NCBI RefSeq assembly: GCF_901709675.1
Contig: NC_051090.1
Location: 5,597,842 to 5,661,841 of the forward strand
Length of the DNA: 64,000 nt
Direction: 5' to 3'
From: Syngnathus acus
Taxonomy: Eukaryota > Chordata > Actinopteri > Syngnathiformes > Syngnathidae
Shown here: piece by piece, positions 39,201-52,842 of the stretch
Position numbering within the stretch: the first letter of the stretch is position 1
Layout: every line of letters starts with the position of its first letter
The notes under the pieces: generated by a model
The model's input: only the letters and a program-made list of their open reading frames with translations
Database searches by the model: none
What the model was told of the DNA's origin: nothing
Program-made: the position numbers and the translations under genes

Positions 39201-40800
39201 TGCGGGCATGAACGGTATTAAATGGCGCTATAAATTCGTTAGCTTGGCGTCGCAATAATCCCATTAAAGGACACAGAAAAAAAGGGCACGCATTAACACG
39301 CGTTTGGTACTTATCAAATCATAAAAGTATAATATTCTTGTGGATATTGAAATGGAGCAAACACACGGAATGAGTATACAAGGTCTTTTAAAGTGGCAAT
39401 AAAAAGGATTTTAAAAGTCTACACACCCCTGTTTGTGAATGAGACCAAGGTAAATGTCATTTTTACCCACTTGATAAAAAAAATATATCTTTTAAAGGAA
39501 AAGTAAAAAATATTGAAATGATTGCACAAGTGAGCACACCCTCTTATAACTGGCTGTGTTCACTATTAAGTAATTTTTACATGGGAGTCATCAGAAACAT
39601 GATTTGATTGCAGTGGTAGATTGCTGTTGTCTTAAATGTGAACCTTCAAATTATTTTTTTAAGGAGGGTACAAAAACATTTTGGGCAAACTGAATGCTCA
39701 TCTCTTAGCACATGTCATGCTATTGAGGACCTAAACAATATCAATCCCAACAGAAATTTCTAGGACCACCCGATATTATCGCCCACTCTCAAATGACATT
39801 AATCACCCTGGTTACTGATCACATGACAAAGACAGCACTATCCTTGCTAACGCCTTCTCCACTATAAATGTGACTCAGTGACACAACACTTTATAGACGC
39901 TATACCCGCAGCTCTATAGCATCTCCACCACTGCACTGTGGCATGTTTAAAATTCAACAGGCCCTTCTCACACAATACATCCAGAGCGGAACCAGGAGGT
40001 GCTTTTTTTTTTCTCTTTTAGATGAAAGACGGGAAAAAATGATGGGCGGCATCATAAAAAAGTAGACTGACCCTGGTGTCTCTCTAATCTTGCCTCTGAA
40101 ATCATACACAGACAGGAGATATTTGTGTATTTTGCTGCTATGTGAAATACTGCAACATACAGGGGACGCTTGGGAGTGGTTAAGAATGCAGCTGGGACCT
40201 ACAAGGGGGTGAAGGTTTGATTCCCTGGACCACTATAAATACTTGTCTACCAAGTTAAATATTAGCATCCATGTTTTAATGTAGGTCATATACAAAGAGC
40301 AGGCCTTAGATATGCAGCATGCAATATATCTGTCAACATCTCACATCTATTATAGGCTCCAGCTCACTTGCAATCGTAATGAGAAGGGCTTTAGAAATTT
40401 GGATGATGGCCTTCACATGTAGGCCATGTTAAATGAATGCAAAAAAAAACAACCTGTGGGTTCTTTAAATAGAATTGCATAGTGGGTCGGATTCAGATGT
40501 CGCCCATGGACTTTCGGTTGCACACCCTTGGAATAGACAGCTTTGTGAGCACACCCAATCAGACGACTCCAGCAAATAGATGGCTCCCAATGCAAAAGAA
40601 AAATATCCCCATACAAGGGAATGAAGAGCACAGGTGCGTTTTTTTTTTTTTTTTTAAGTAGGATGAATATGATTTGGAGAATGGAGTGTGTTGTTGCAGT
40701 GGACCAATCCGAAACATCTCACAGCTGACATATTCACAATTTATGTCATGCCCAGCAAACAATAATAAGACAATTGATAGAATAATAACAGAAGACATGC
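36260..40800. other. Non-coding DNA, nothing firmly recognised
   Basis: No credible gene. A possible decayed SINE lies at about 40175-40400 (GAAGGTTTGATTCCCTGG and TATAGGCTCCAGCTCAC recall the head and tail of the family). A C-run lies at 39105-39119. Otherwise AT-rich. Confidence 0.45.
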
Positions 40801-41100
40801 GTGTTCAAATAAAGCTGCACCTCCTCCGTGAATGGAACCTCCCCCACGGCATGGCAGTCACTCCATAAATGCACAGCGCTATGAATTTCCCCAATTTTTG
40901 TGTTTAGTTCGCCATGTTGCACGGGAATATACACCGAACACCCAAAAAACGAGTTGGAAGGTAAACGGGGAAGGAGGTGTCTCTTTTTTCCCACGCGATC
41001 CACGCGAGACGTTTGGTGCTTCTCGGTCCTCCATCATCACCATCCTCCTCAGATCGCTCCATCTATCCTTGCAGCCATCCGTGCACGTGACGTCCGCGGG

Positions 41101-41179
41101 ATTAGTTTCTACATTCGGTTCTCTAGCTTTATGATATTGCATAAACTCATACAGCTAGATAACCAAAGAGAAAAACTAA
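41101..41179 (-). ncRNA. mir9: miR-9 microRNA precursor hairpin
   Basis: On the minus strand, the 23 nt from 41169 to 41147 are identical to vertebrate miR-9-5p (seed CTTTGGTT). After a 14-nt loop (41146-41133), the 22 nt at 41132-41111 form the miR-9-3p arm (seed region ATAAAGCTAGA), with two differences from the common 3p sequence. The stem extends with TTAGTTT (41179-41173) pairing with AAACTAA (41108-41102). miR-9 is expressed in neural progenitors and represses Hes/her genes, TLX and Onecut factors, among others, to control neurogenesis. The copy sits 8.7 kb upstream of tmem161a in a gene-free block. The other strand could also fold, but the arm identity fixes the orientation. Confidence 0.96.
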
Positions 41180-41480
41180 CCCACATCTCTCTTAAAGGAG
41201 CCGCCGCCGGCGCCGAGGCTGCAGCGTGTTGTGGTCACGTGGAATGAGCCTTCTTCCGCCCCTCCCCTGCCCTCGCTCACCTTCCTTTTTTTAATCAGAC
41301 GGTTGCGTTCAATGACCGTCGAAATTGGCAAGACTAAGCGTCAATACAAGCCACAATTGTGCAACCCCGCCGCAAATAAACACTGACGACAGGTGCAGTC
41401 ACGGAAGCTGACATCATGACGTGGGTGACGTCACACCCACCTGTCGTACGTCGTCATACACACATGTCCGATGCAGAAGC
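41180..41480 (-). promoter_or_regulatory. CpG-rich CRE/E-box block just upstream of miR-9
   Basis: This block is upstream of the hairpin in its own orientation. It holds a perfect CRE palindrome TGACGTCA at 41426-41433, a second CRE-like TGACGTGG at 41417-41424, an E-box CACGTG at 41236-41241, and a CpG-dense GCCGCCGGCGCCGAGG stretch at about 41202. Human miR-9-2 transcription is reported to be controlled by CREB and REST, so CRE sites here fit a proximal promoter or enhancer of the primary transcript. No start site can be read. Confidence 0.5.
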
Positions 41481-41579
41481 CCACGCGTGGTTTGCGTAGC
41501 CTTTTAAATCATCGCAACAAACAAGAAGCATCAAAACGTGTTGTTGCGTTAAATGCCAATTTACATCGACCCCATTTTA

Positions 41580-42369
41580 CACAAACACACACACACACGT
41601 ACGTACATTCCACAGTGAATTATTCCACGGATTTGTTGGAGAATACCACAAATCAGCTACATGTCAACACAACATGATGAAGTCCGTTCTAATTATCACA
41701 TTACAATTAATAATAGGAAAATAATGTAAGAGTAGAATCTGGTATGGTGAAACCAATGGAAATAAGTTTTTTTGTGCTGTAAAAAAACGGAATATTGAAG
41801 CCAGCTCTAATATGAACTTTCAAAGAATCATTAGGCTGACAGCGGTTTGACATAATCCGAGATGGGAACCTCCCTTCCCGGCATTACCCAGCCTTGGTGG
41901 CCGGCGACCCACGTGGTTGGTTGGAATATTAAAAAGCTTTAGTGTACCCAAGCATTTTTTTAAATGGAATATACTTCGGACTATACTTTCCCTGCAGCAA
42001 TGCCAGAAGAAAGGGAAACCGGTTGTGGGAATGTGTCCCACAATGTCTTACTGTCGTACACTATTATTATTTGCAGTCGTCTTGATGTAAATTAAAGAAA
42101 ATAACTTTGAAACAAAACCGTTTATAGAAGAGACTAAAAATTAAAACACGTATCCATCATTTGTAAACACTTGTATCAGGCTTCAAGAATATTTTCAGTT
42201 TCCCTTTAAAACAAATGGAAAAATGACTATATAACAATAATGGCAGAGGTACAAGCTATTTAGAACTAAGATGTTTTATTTTTGTAAAATAGCCACAAAA
42301 ATTAAAGTTATACTTAGTAAAATACAAATACTGTTTATCACTCCATCTTGCAGTGTGCAGTGTGTGTCC

Positions 42370-42401
<32 letters not shown>

Positions 42402-44040
42402 CGTGCGTGGGTGTGAGTGTACGTGCGTGTTTTCATTAGATTTAAATTTCCTACAAATCTCGTAAGAATTTCACTAAAACAAATTTATTTCATATTTCAA
42501 ATGGCATTCCTTATTCATTTTCCCAAAAATAAGTACCAATACAACATGAATTATTCGCATTTATTAATGATTATGGTTTTACAATTTGCATTTATTTGAC
42601 TACTGTGGAAAAATGCTTTTGAGATATAAAAAAAGGAGTTCTCTGAACGTGACACGCCCCCTCACGGGATGTGACGTGTCCCGTCAAACAGACGTACAGT
42701 AGCGTGTGTGTATTTCAAGCACGTCTTGCCTTATTTCAAGATTTGTCTGTTTTGCGTCGTAATATGATTCGTATATGTTGTTGCAAAACGAGAGAACGCG
42801 ACAAGGTGACCATACGACCACTGTCCATGGTGCTGAATGTTTTAGGTTACACACTCACTCACACACTCTCTCACACACACTTCCGTAATAAAGAAATTCT
42901 TAAGAGTGCAAATACATTTCAAAACACAAAAATTGAAGTATTTCTCGTTGAACTGTATAAATCATATTTGTATTTTTCCTAATTAAAAATGTCTTATAGA
43001 GCTTTAAATTGAGTTTTGAATCAGCACCAGATAGACTGGAGGAGCAGTTTTATTTTCTAGTTATCTTTTTAAATTATACTTTCTATAAGAAATTACTTTC
43101 GTAAAGAGTACATAGAATTACCCTAGAAAATCAGGTTATTTGAGAGTTTATGTAGGAAACTTGGGACCGTAATACTGTGATTGTATTATTGTATAATAGA
43201 GTAACGTGTAAACTCTACTATATAATAGACTTTCATCTCTTACACAACGTGAGACATGAAAAAATAAATTGTTTCGTTTTTTCTCATTAGTGGAAAAATA
43301 TTTTAGTACCCACTACAAGGTTTGAGAAGTGTGAAAGAACATAATCATTTTGGATTTCAGCAAATATGAACGGCTTTATATAATATTTTGCAAAGTGGGG
43401 GGAGTGTTTTTTCTAATTATTGAAACTGACTTAGTGCGTCATATAGTTTTTGTTATTTATTCTTTGCGCCTGTAAATTTTAACAGCCAGTAACTTATAAC
43501 TTACTGAAACGGATAAGGATATAGTATTTAAAAATAATATTCAATTGTTAATAGTTTAAAATGATTGCAAAATATAGATATTTTCCCAAATGTGTTATAG
43601 CTTTAGTTAGTATTTTATGGGATATTTATATTGGAACAAATGTATAATAAAATACAAAATGTAAATTAATTAGAGTGTGGATCAGAGGAGGGGGTCCAAC
43701 CAAAAATAAGATAAAGAAAAAAGTCAAGTCAAGTTCAACAACGGTGCTGGCGCGTATTAACATGACAATTGTGTCTGGCACGCAAGCGCGCACACGTACA
43801 CACACGCGCGAGCGCCCACACACACGCACACAGGGGAACATTTTCCCATTACTGTGCTAACCATCACACAACTGTAAACTGAAGGTGGCACTAAACGGAC
43901 GCCACTTGGCATTGCCTTGCAATTGTAAGCCATTAAGAAATCGCAATCATACATTTTGGAAGAAACACACGACTTACATGCATTATGGTAAATCCACCCA
44001 AAAAGCTTCGGGTCCTATTTGTAAAGTTGTCGTATTTCTA
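41580..44040. other. AT-rich non-coding DNA upstream of miR-9
   Basis: No coding segment. Contains the 17-G run at 42384-42400 following a GT tract, and CA/CG-alternating DNA at 43780-43830. This would be the 5' part of a minus-strand miR-9 host RNA if that starts near 44.45 kb. Confidence 0.45.
42384..42400. repeat. Uninterrupted G17 run after a GT tract
   Basis: A (GT)n tract at about 42359-42383 runs straight into 17 consecutive G residues. Confidence 0.9.
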
Positions 44041-44520
44041 AGGAAGAGTAGGAAGCAAGCCAAGCCTTCGTTCTAGCGTCACCTCAACTTGATCCACTTG
44101 GTATCGAAGAAAGCGCCATTGCTTTAGCTGCAATAGCATCCACGCAGCATCTCGAGCCACGTCCTCGGAGGAGAATGCGCGTGGCGTGGACTCTGCGTCT
44201 TGATGGTCCACCCCATTCCCTCTATTCTCCCTCCCTCCCTCAGGCCCTCTCTCTATCTGTGACGTAAGCCGGCTCTTCATTCCGGGTTGCAATAGAGGAC
44301 GTTCTAGAACAGATTTGTTCTTGAATGAAGCACCCGATGAAATACCGGGCTTAGCAAGGAGACCGGTTGAGAGGATGCTGCTGGTAGCGAGCAAAAAGAA
44401 GAAGGAAAGAAAGAAGAGCGAGCGAAAGACACCACGGCGCGATGACGTCAAGGGCTAGGATGGCTTGTCCAATGAGAAGCGCCCATTCTTCGTCCACGGG
44501 GCGGGTTGAGGGGGACCGGT
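44040..44520 (-). promoter_or_regulatory. Second CpG/CRE block, possible miR-9 host-RNA promoter
   Basis: A CpG-enriched stretch with a perfect CRE TGACGTCA at 44443-44450 and a CRE-like TGACGTAA at about 44259-44266. It lies 3.3 kb upstream of the hairpin on the same strand. A long open frame crosses it (about 44451-44038, minus), but it starts at TTG with a stop just upstream and no ATG in its first 50 codons, so it was not called as a gene. Promoter role is inferred. Confidence 0.35.
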
Positions 44521-44696
44521 ATAAAATGTTTCGCTGAAAATAATTATAAACATTTTTTAATGGATGATTTGGGTTTTTTTTTAAGCAAGGCATTGAATGG
44601 ACGATTTTGATCGCTCGCCTTATTTTTCTTATATATAGCGTATGAAATGGGTCAAGGCTGCCCACAGGCAATCGGCCATATTATTAAGTAGATTAC

Positions 44697-44735
44697 ATTT
44701 ATTCTCCGAACCGTTTATCCTCACTAGGTCGAGGG
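44697..44735 (-). repeat. SINE 3'-end fragment
   Basis: ATTCTCCGAACCGTTTATCCTC...GGTCG is the reverse complement of the usual SINE end (CGACC...GAGGATAAACGGTTCGGAGAAT). Confidence 0.55.
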
Positions 44736-44739
44736 CGTG

Positions 44740-47105
44740 GTGTTAAATAAAAAATAGCAATAAGGAATTAAAATGGTATAAAAAATTTATACAAATATAA
44801 GACTTATTTTGAAAGCATGAATGAAAGAAAATGGCAGCGATAGTGACAGAATAATTATGTATTACTCTTACTCCTCCTCCTGCTACTGCTACTACTATTA
44901 CTACCACTATAATACTAACAGCAATACTAAAAATAGTAGAAGTGTATAAAACATTTTCAGAAACACAATTTTTTTTTTTTTAAAAGCATAAAACAACAAC
45001 AATAATAGTAATTGTAATAATGATCACTATTATTATGACCTTCAGAGAAAAGGGAAACATGAGAAACACCGCAGTAAAATGCATTTCAGGTTTAAAATTG
45101 TATGCATATTATCTTATCTCTATTATTGCTAAATGACTATTCTCATGAACCAGTCAACAACTTCGTGCATACAGATGCATCAAGTTGCAACAAATTTACA
45201 AGGAATGGACGTCAACTCGTAAAATACAGAATTTGCACAAGTATAAATAGGTTTCCAACGTCCTAGATTTGGTTTTGGCGGGTTTAGTGACCTTCAATTT
45301 TGAGGCGCGCCCAAATCAGTTCTCAACGTAATCAATGGCGGCATCTATCGGTGAGGAGTGGCACAGTAAGGCCCGAGAAGGGGGAAAAAAACGGCCTTCA
45401 TTCCGCGACAACCTGTCCCTCGCCACGCCCACTTTATGACATTTCAACAAATCCCCATTATGTAAACACGTTTAATATGAATCATACGAATATGAGCTAT
45501 TACCGCTGCTTCTTAGATTCAACCGAAGGAAATCAACGCGAACCAATCGGGATGATGGAGGCCTTTTTACACGGCTTCTGATTCAAAAACCGGATCCTTG
45601 TTTTATTCCTAAAACCGTAACTGCTATTTGAAAAATCATAACTGCAAAATGTCAAATTTAATTGGCTTAACAAATAGAGGCAATGTGCACTATATCCCTC
45701 CAATTCAAATAATCAAACGCGCTTTGTGCATGAGCAATTCATTTGCACAAGCACTTGAAATGACGCTAACGTAGGCCTATATACTGACTATAACATACAA
45801 ATAGATCGTACGATTAAAATTTACGTTGTAAATGTAAATCAATAAACAAAACACACGTTTTATCATCTATATATCATAGCCAACTCAAACTTTAAACAAT
45901 AAATCCCATAATGATTCATTAAGCTGACTTCTGGTTCAGTAGTACTACTACTAATAATGATCATAATAGTAATAATAATAATATTGGCAATGATAATAAT
46001 AATTAGAAGAAAAAAAGAATAGGTGCAATATTTAGCATAGTAGTGGTGGTATTGTCCAGCATATTGTCAATATTTGTAAATTGAGTTATGTGGAGGAGAT
46101 TTAATTGAAAATGTTTTGTGCAAAAACTTTGCAGGATGGATTAGCATTTTAAAATAATTAACATGATTGTAAATTACAATAAAAATTCAAGAACAGGCTC
46201 AAATATTCTATTTACAACCTATCAATACAGCATTAAGGAAATGTGTTTAAAATGTATTTATCTATTTATTCAGGTAAAGCTATTGATTGATCATAAAAAT
46301 ACTGTAAAATGATTTCCACTGTTAAAATTATGTAGCAAAATTATTTTTCAAAAGAAAAACATTTCTGGGCTAAAGTATAATTCAAACAAATGTACGTTTC
46401 TTTTAAAAAATACATATTTTCCCCCCCTTACAAGTGAATTAACATCTTAAATCCGATACATACTTTTACTTATATTGCACTGAAAGACAATTAGCATCAA
46501 TAAATACTCTAAAAGCTTTGCACATATTAATCTCTGGTTTTATATGTTGCAGTGCATTTCCATTTACACTTTTGTTTGTAATGTGCTATTAGACAAACGT
46601 ATTTGATGTGATTAGACACAAAAGTGACAACAATAACGAATATATGACACAGGTGGAAGTTGCATGCCTAAAAATGGGAAGTAAATTGATCCGATTCCGA
46701 GTCGCTATGCATGAGCAGTTCAACTCCTCCTGTTGAACTCAAATGGTTCGCAACAATAATAATGACCCCATTCAAGTGGACACCTCTGGGAATTGTAATG
46801 TCTGCCCTTTAAAAAAAGGGCTTGACCCAACATGGAGGACGTTGCAAGGGAAGTCCTAATATGCAGCAAATATTTGTCAGCACTCAGCATTTGACATGTG
46901 CAATAACATCACAACGAGAAATAGAACATACATTAAAATATCCAAAAATAAAATGGGAAAAAAACTATTTCCCTTCCAGTTTTTACTCTTCCAATATAAT
47001 TATCACAAAATTACTATATCATACTTCCAGGAAAAAAAAACACACTCACACTTTTGATCTGGCCTGCTATGCAATTGCAAATGCTTCAAAAAAAGAACTC
47101 CACTA

Positions 47106-47145
<40 letters not shown>

Positions 47146-47330
47146 CAAATACATCATGATAATATTGTTCAATGCTTGCTTCTGGGTCTTAAAAATATGA
47201 AATGGCTCTTGATAGGAAAAAAGGTGCACATACAAAACTGCTCATGCAGAATGCATAAAAAACCCCAAATAAAAACAGACACAAACACCTGTGAAGTTAT
47301 CATTTAGTGGTAATAAATAGCCAACTTACA
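44740..47330. other. AT-rich non-coding DNA, nothing recognised
   Basis: Simple-sequence islands of TAA/ATA trinucleotides (about 44880-45030, 45945-46010) and a (CA)n tract. No gene or RNA was seen. A short CpG-richer segment lies at 45290-45560. Confidence 0.5.
47109..47142. repeat. (CA)n microsatellite
   Basis: Seventeen CA units. Confidence 0.93.
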
Positions 47331-47379
47331 TTTTGTGAAGAGATGCCGACAGTGGGGAAGAGAGGAGACGTCTGCTCAT

Positions 47380-48400
47380 CCCCGGCCACGTGCAAACCGG
47401 ACTAGATTTTTTTTCCTAGACGCTTTCCTTGTTTAATTGGAGACAAGGGGGCTGAATTTTATGCAAATGAGCACCGGCATCAGTCTGGCTGGCTGGGTAA
47501 AAAAAAGAGGGAAGCAAAAGTCTCGCCTCCTTTCCCAGGCAGTTCCCTCGGTCAAGTTCAAGCGCATTCAGACAGCCTTGAATGCACACGGCAGATTGAT
47601 TGGGGGAAGGTGGGTGGGCTATGAGAAGAAGAGGGAGGCCGTGGGGGTCTAAATTTCATGCAAAGTTGACAATTACAGACCCCCTTCATTCAATTTCATT
47701 TTTTTGGGGGGTGCATTGAGGCCTGTTGTTTTAAATCTTGAAAAACATTTCAACCTGTTGGTTATTTTTAACACAGCAGTGAAAGGTGAAGAATTCAATG
47801 TGGGTGTTTTTCTTTGGCTTATTTGTGGCCGATCAGTCAGATAAAGAAGATCATTTGTTCAAAATTATCATATCCATCTTTGAGACATTTAGGTGGTGAC
47901 CTGCTTCCCTTTTATGCTTTATGCGATTTTCACACACTTTAATCTCATCATGTATGTGTGCATTAATTCAACGTTATTTAAATCAACTTAGTGTGACAGT
48001 GAAGGCTCTTCACGACTGGTTCCCACAGCTCCTCTTGCAAGATTTCAAGAAAGAGCAGAGAAAAAAAAAAGAGGCTGCAAAATGAAGGCAGGGGGGATGG
48101 GGCACCATAGCAACATTTGCATATATTCAAATCTGCCCTTGAAAGGCCGGCCGCGCACGAGGCCAGACAAAAGCGAGCCAATGGCGGGGCCAGAAACCCA
48201 GTAGCACACTGGGAGAGACGCTGGGAAGGAGTGTGGGAACCGTGAGGCCCCCCCCTGAGCAAGGAAGGAGGGAGTAGGGGAAACACTTATTAGCTGGCGT
48301 GAATTTGCATTTTATTTGTGTCTGTTTTTACCTCGCTAATTTGTGGCTGGCCGCTCACTAGCCACAGATGGCTAACATGGGGATGGGATTAGTTGAGGGA
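47380..48400. promoter_or_regulatory. Candidate enhancer B: octamer cluster with an X-box-like site
   Basis: Octamers lie at 47461-47468 (ATGCAAAT), 48115-48122 (ATTTGCAT) and 48303-48310 (ATTTGCAT). At 48103-48114 CACCATAGCAAC resembles an RFX half-palindrome and overlaps by one base the 19-mer CATTTGCATATATTCAAAT at 48114-48132. That 19-mer differs by one base from the one in element A at 14143. A 7-bp inverted repeat TGTGGCT/AGCCACA spans 48342-48366. The texture is repeat-poor and G+C-moderate. Neural enhancer activity for miR-9 or tmem161a is an inference. Confidence 0.45.
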
Positions 48401-48559
48401 ATAATAAAGGAAGGTGTGTGTGTGTGTGTTTGGATTTTGATGGCATGGGTCCTTCCAATAAACATTTATAAATTTTATAAAATCATACCAGTAAGAAGGA
48501 GCAAATTCATAATAACACTAAAAAAAAGTGAAACTACTTAATTCCGTAATTGATATTGA

Positions 48560-49740
48560 ATTAATAAAAAACCCTCACTTCTGTGAAGGCTTTGCGGGTT
48601 ACGTTCCTCCTCAGTGAATATCAGCGTTCAACTTTAGAAGGTCTTGTGTATTTGAAAGTCCACATTTTAATTAAAACCTAATCGTATCCATTTCCCCTTC
48701 CTCGCTCAGACTAATTTGCCTCGAGGCTTCGCCCGCAGCAATACCAACACCGAGACACTTTATGAGAACGTGTTCATTTTACGCAATGTATGTTTACCCA
48801 TGCCTGCTTGGTGATGCAGAGTAAGCCACCAGAGATGTTACTTGTGCTGCTTCTCTCATCACTATGTCACGCTTTTGCACCCAAACGCGCAAAGCGAAGG
48901 ATCAGCCACATCTTACGGCAGGAGGAGCGCCACCAATTAGCAGCATGAGGGGATTCGACATTAAATTGGCAGACCACCCAGATAAAACCAACAGATTTGA
49001 ATAGGGTGAATGGATTTGGATAGAAGGTCCTCGGAGGCCGTGGCGGTGCACCGTCTGAGGCCTCACGTTTTAAAAAGGATGAGCTGATATTATGATGCAT
49101 GCGCAGGCTAGGTGCAAGGATTTTTTACGTCTGCATGGACGATAATGGCCACTGGTGGCCAAACTACTTAGAATAATCTCATTTTAAGAGAAGATACGTT
49201 GGAAATACTTAATTACTATGTATTGCTACAACAGAAGGGAAAACACAGATTGCACGTGTTTTCATGACAAAGTACGACATGGAGTGTATCAGACTTTAAA
49301 ACTAATCATCTGGCTGATTCTCATTTTCACCCAGTGAAACGTAAAAGTACATGCCAGAGGAAGCATGAAATGATGTGATTATCATTCACACGTAAGGTGT
49401 TGCGACTCATATAACAAAGAAAATAAGAAATAATTTTTCTAAGGTCACACTTAATCTTGAGGACATTTTCCCACTCTAACCATTGATTTTCATACAGTTG
49501 GGTAATAGTGTCACAAAGATAACTCGATTTTATATTTGAATTTGTTAATACTTTGATGTTAATCTTAAGGTCAGAAACAACTTAGGTACAGCAACTTATT
49601 TTGTACATTAGTTTTGGGAATGTTTTAAGGGCTCATTTCGCAGCTTTTACGAGTTGTAGAAATTACAGTTTTCACAGAATACTTGAAGGCAACGCCTGAT
49701 TTAGAGTTACATCCGGGATTCTATAACGATTCCCCCGCCG
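48560..49740. other. Non-coding DNA upstream of tmem161a
   Basis: No gene seen. 48660-49120 is balanced and repeat-free and could be another conserved element. 49140-49700 is AT-rich. Confidence 0.4.
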
Positions 49741-49779
49741 TACGTTTGGGGGCAGTCACATTTTTCAAGCGGGAAGGAG

Positions 49780-49902
49780 CCTGACACTTACGTCACAGAA
49801 GACGAAGAAGAAACTACACATGTTCCTCATCAGCTGTTGCCACCGCTCGTGAAGACTCGGCTGATCTTCGTCGGTGCAAAAACATAATTCTGGAGGGAAA
49901 AG

Positions 49903-49905
<3 letters not shown>
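49780..49905 (+). promoter_or_regulatory. tmem161a: tmem161a promoter and 5' exon
   Basis: A CRE-type TTACGTCA lies at 49788-49795, about 110 bp before the start codon. No TATA is visible. Exon 1 ends AAGATG|GTAAGT at 49905, so the start codon is the last triplet of the exon. The transcription start is not defined. Confidence 0.5.

Positions 49906-52842
<2,937 letters not shown>

Noticed and set aside
43021-43040. A TCAGCACC half-site resembling the REST/NRSF element, about 1.9 kb upstream of miR-9.
   Set aside because: The second half of the RE1 motif is not present, so it is not a usable REST site on sequence alone.
44038-44451. A 137-codon minus-strand open frame with a hydrophobic, signal-peptide-like beginning.
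   Set aside because: It begins at TTG with an in-frame TAG two codons upstream, its first ATG is more than 50 codons in, and no family was recognised. It crosses a CpG/CRE promoter-like block.
13000-49780. A possible mef2b gene, expected near tmem161a from human gene order.
   Set aside because: No MADS-box or MEF2-domain coding exon was seen on either strand. It may lie outside the window or be absent.
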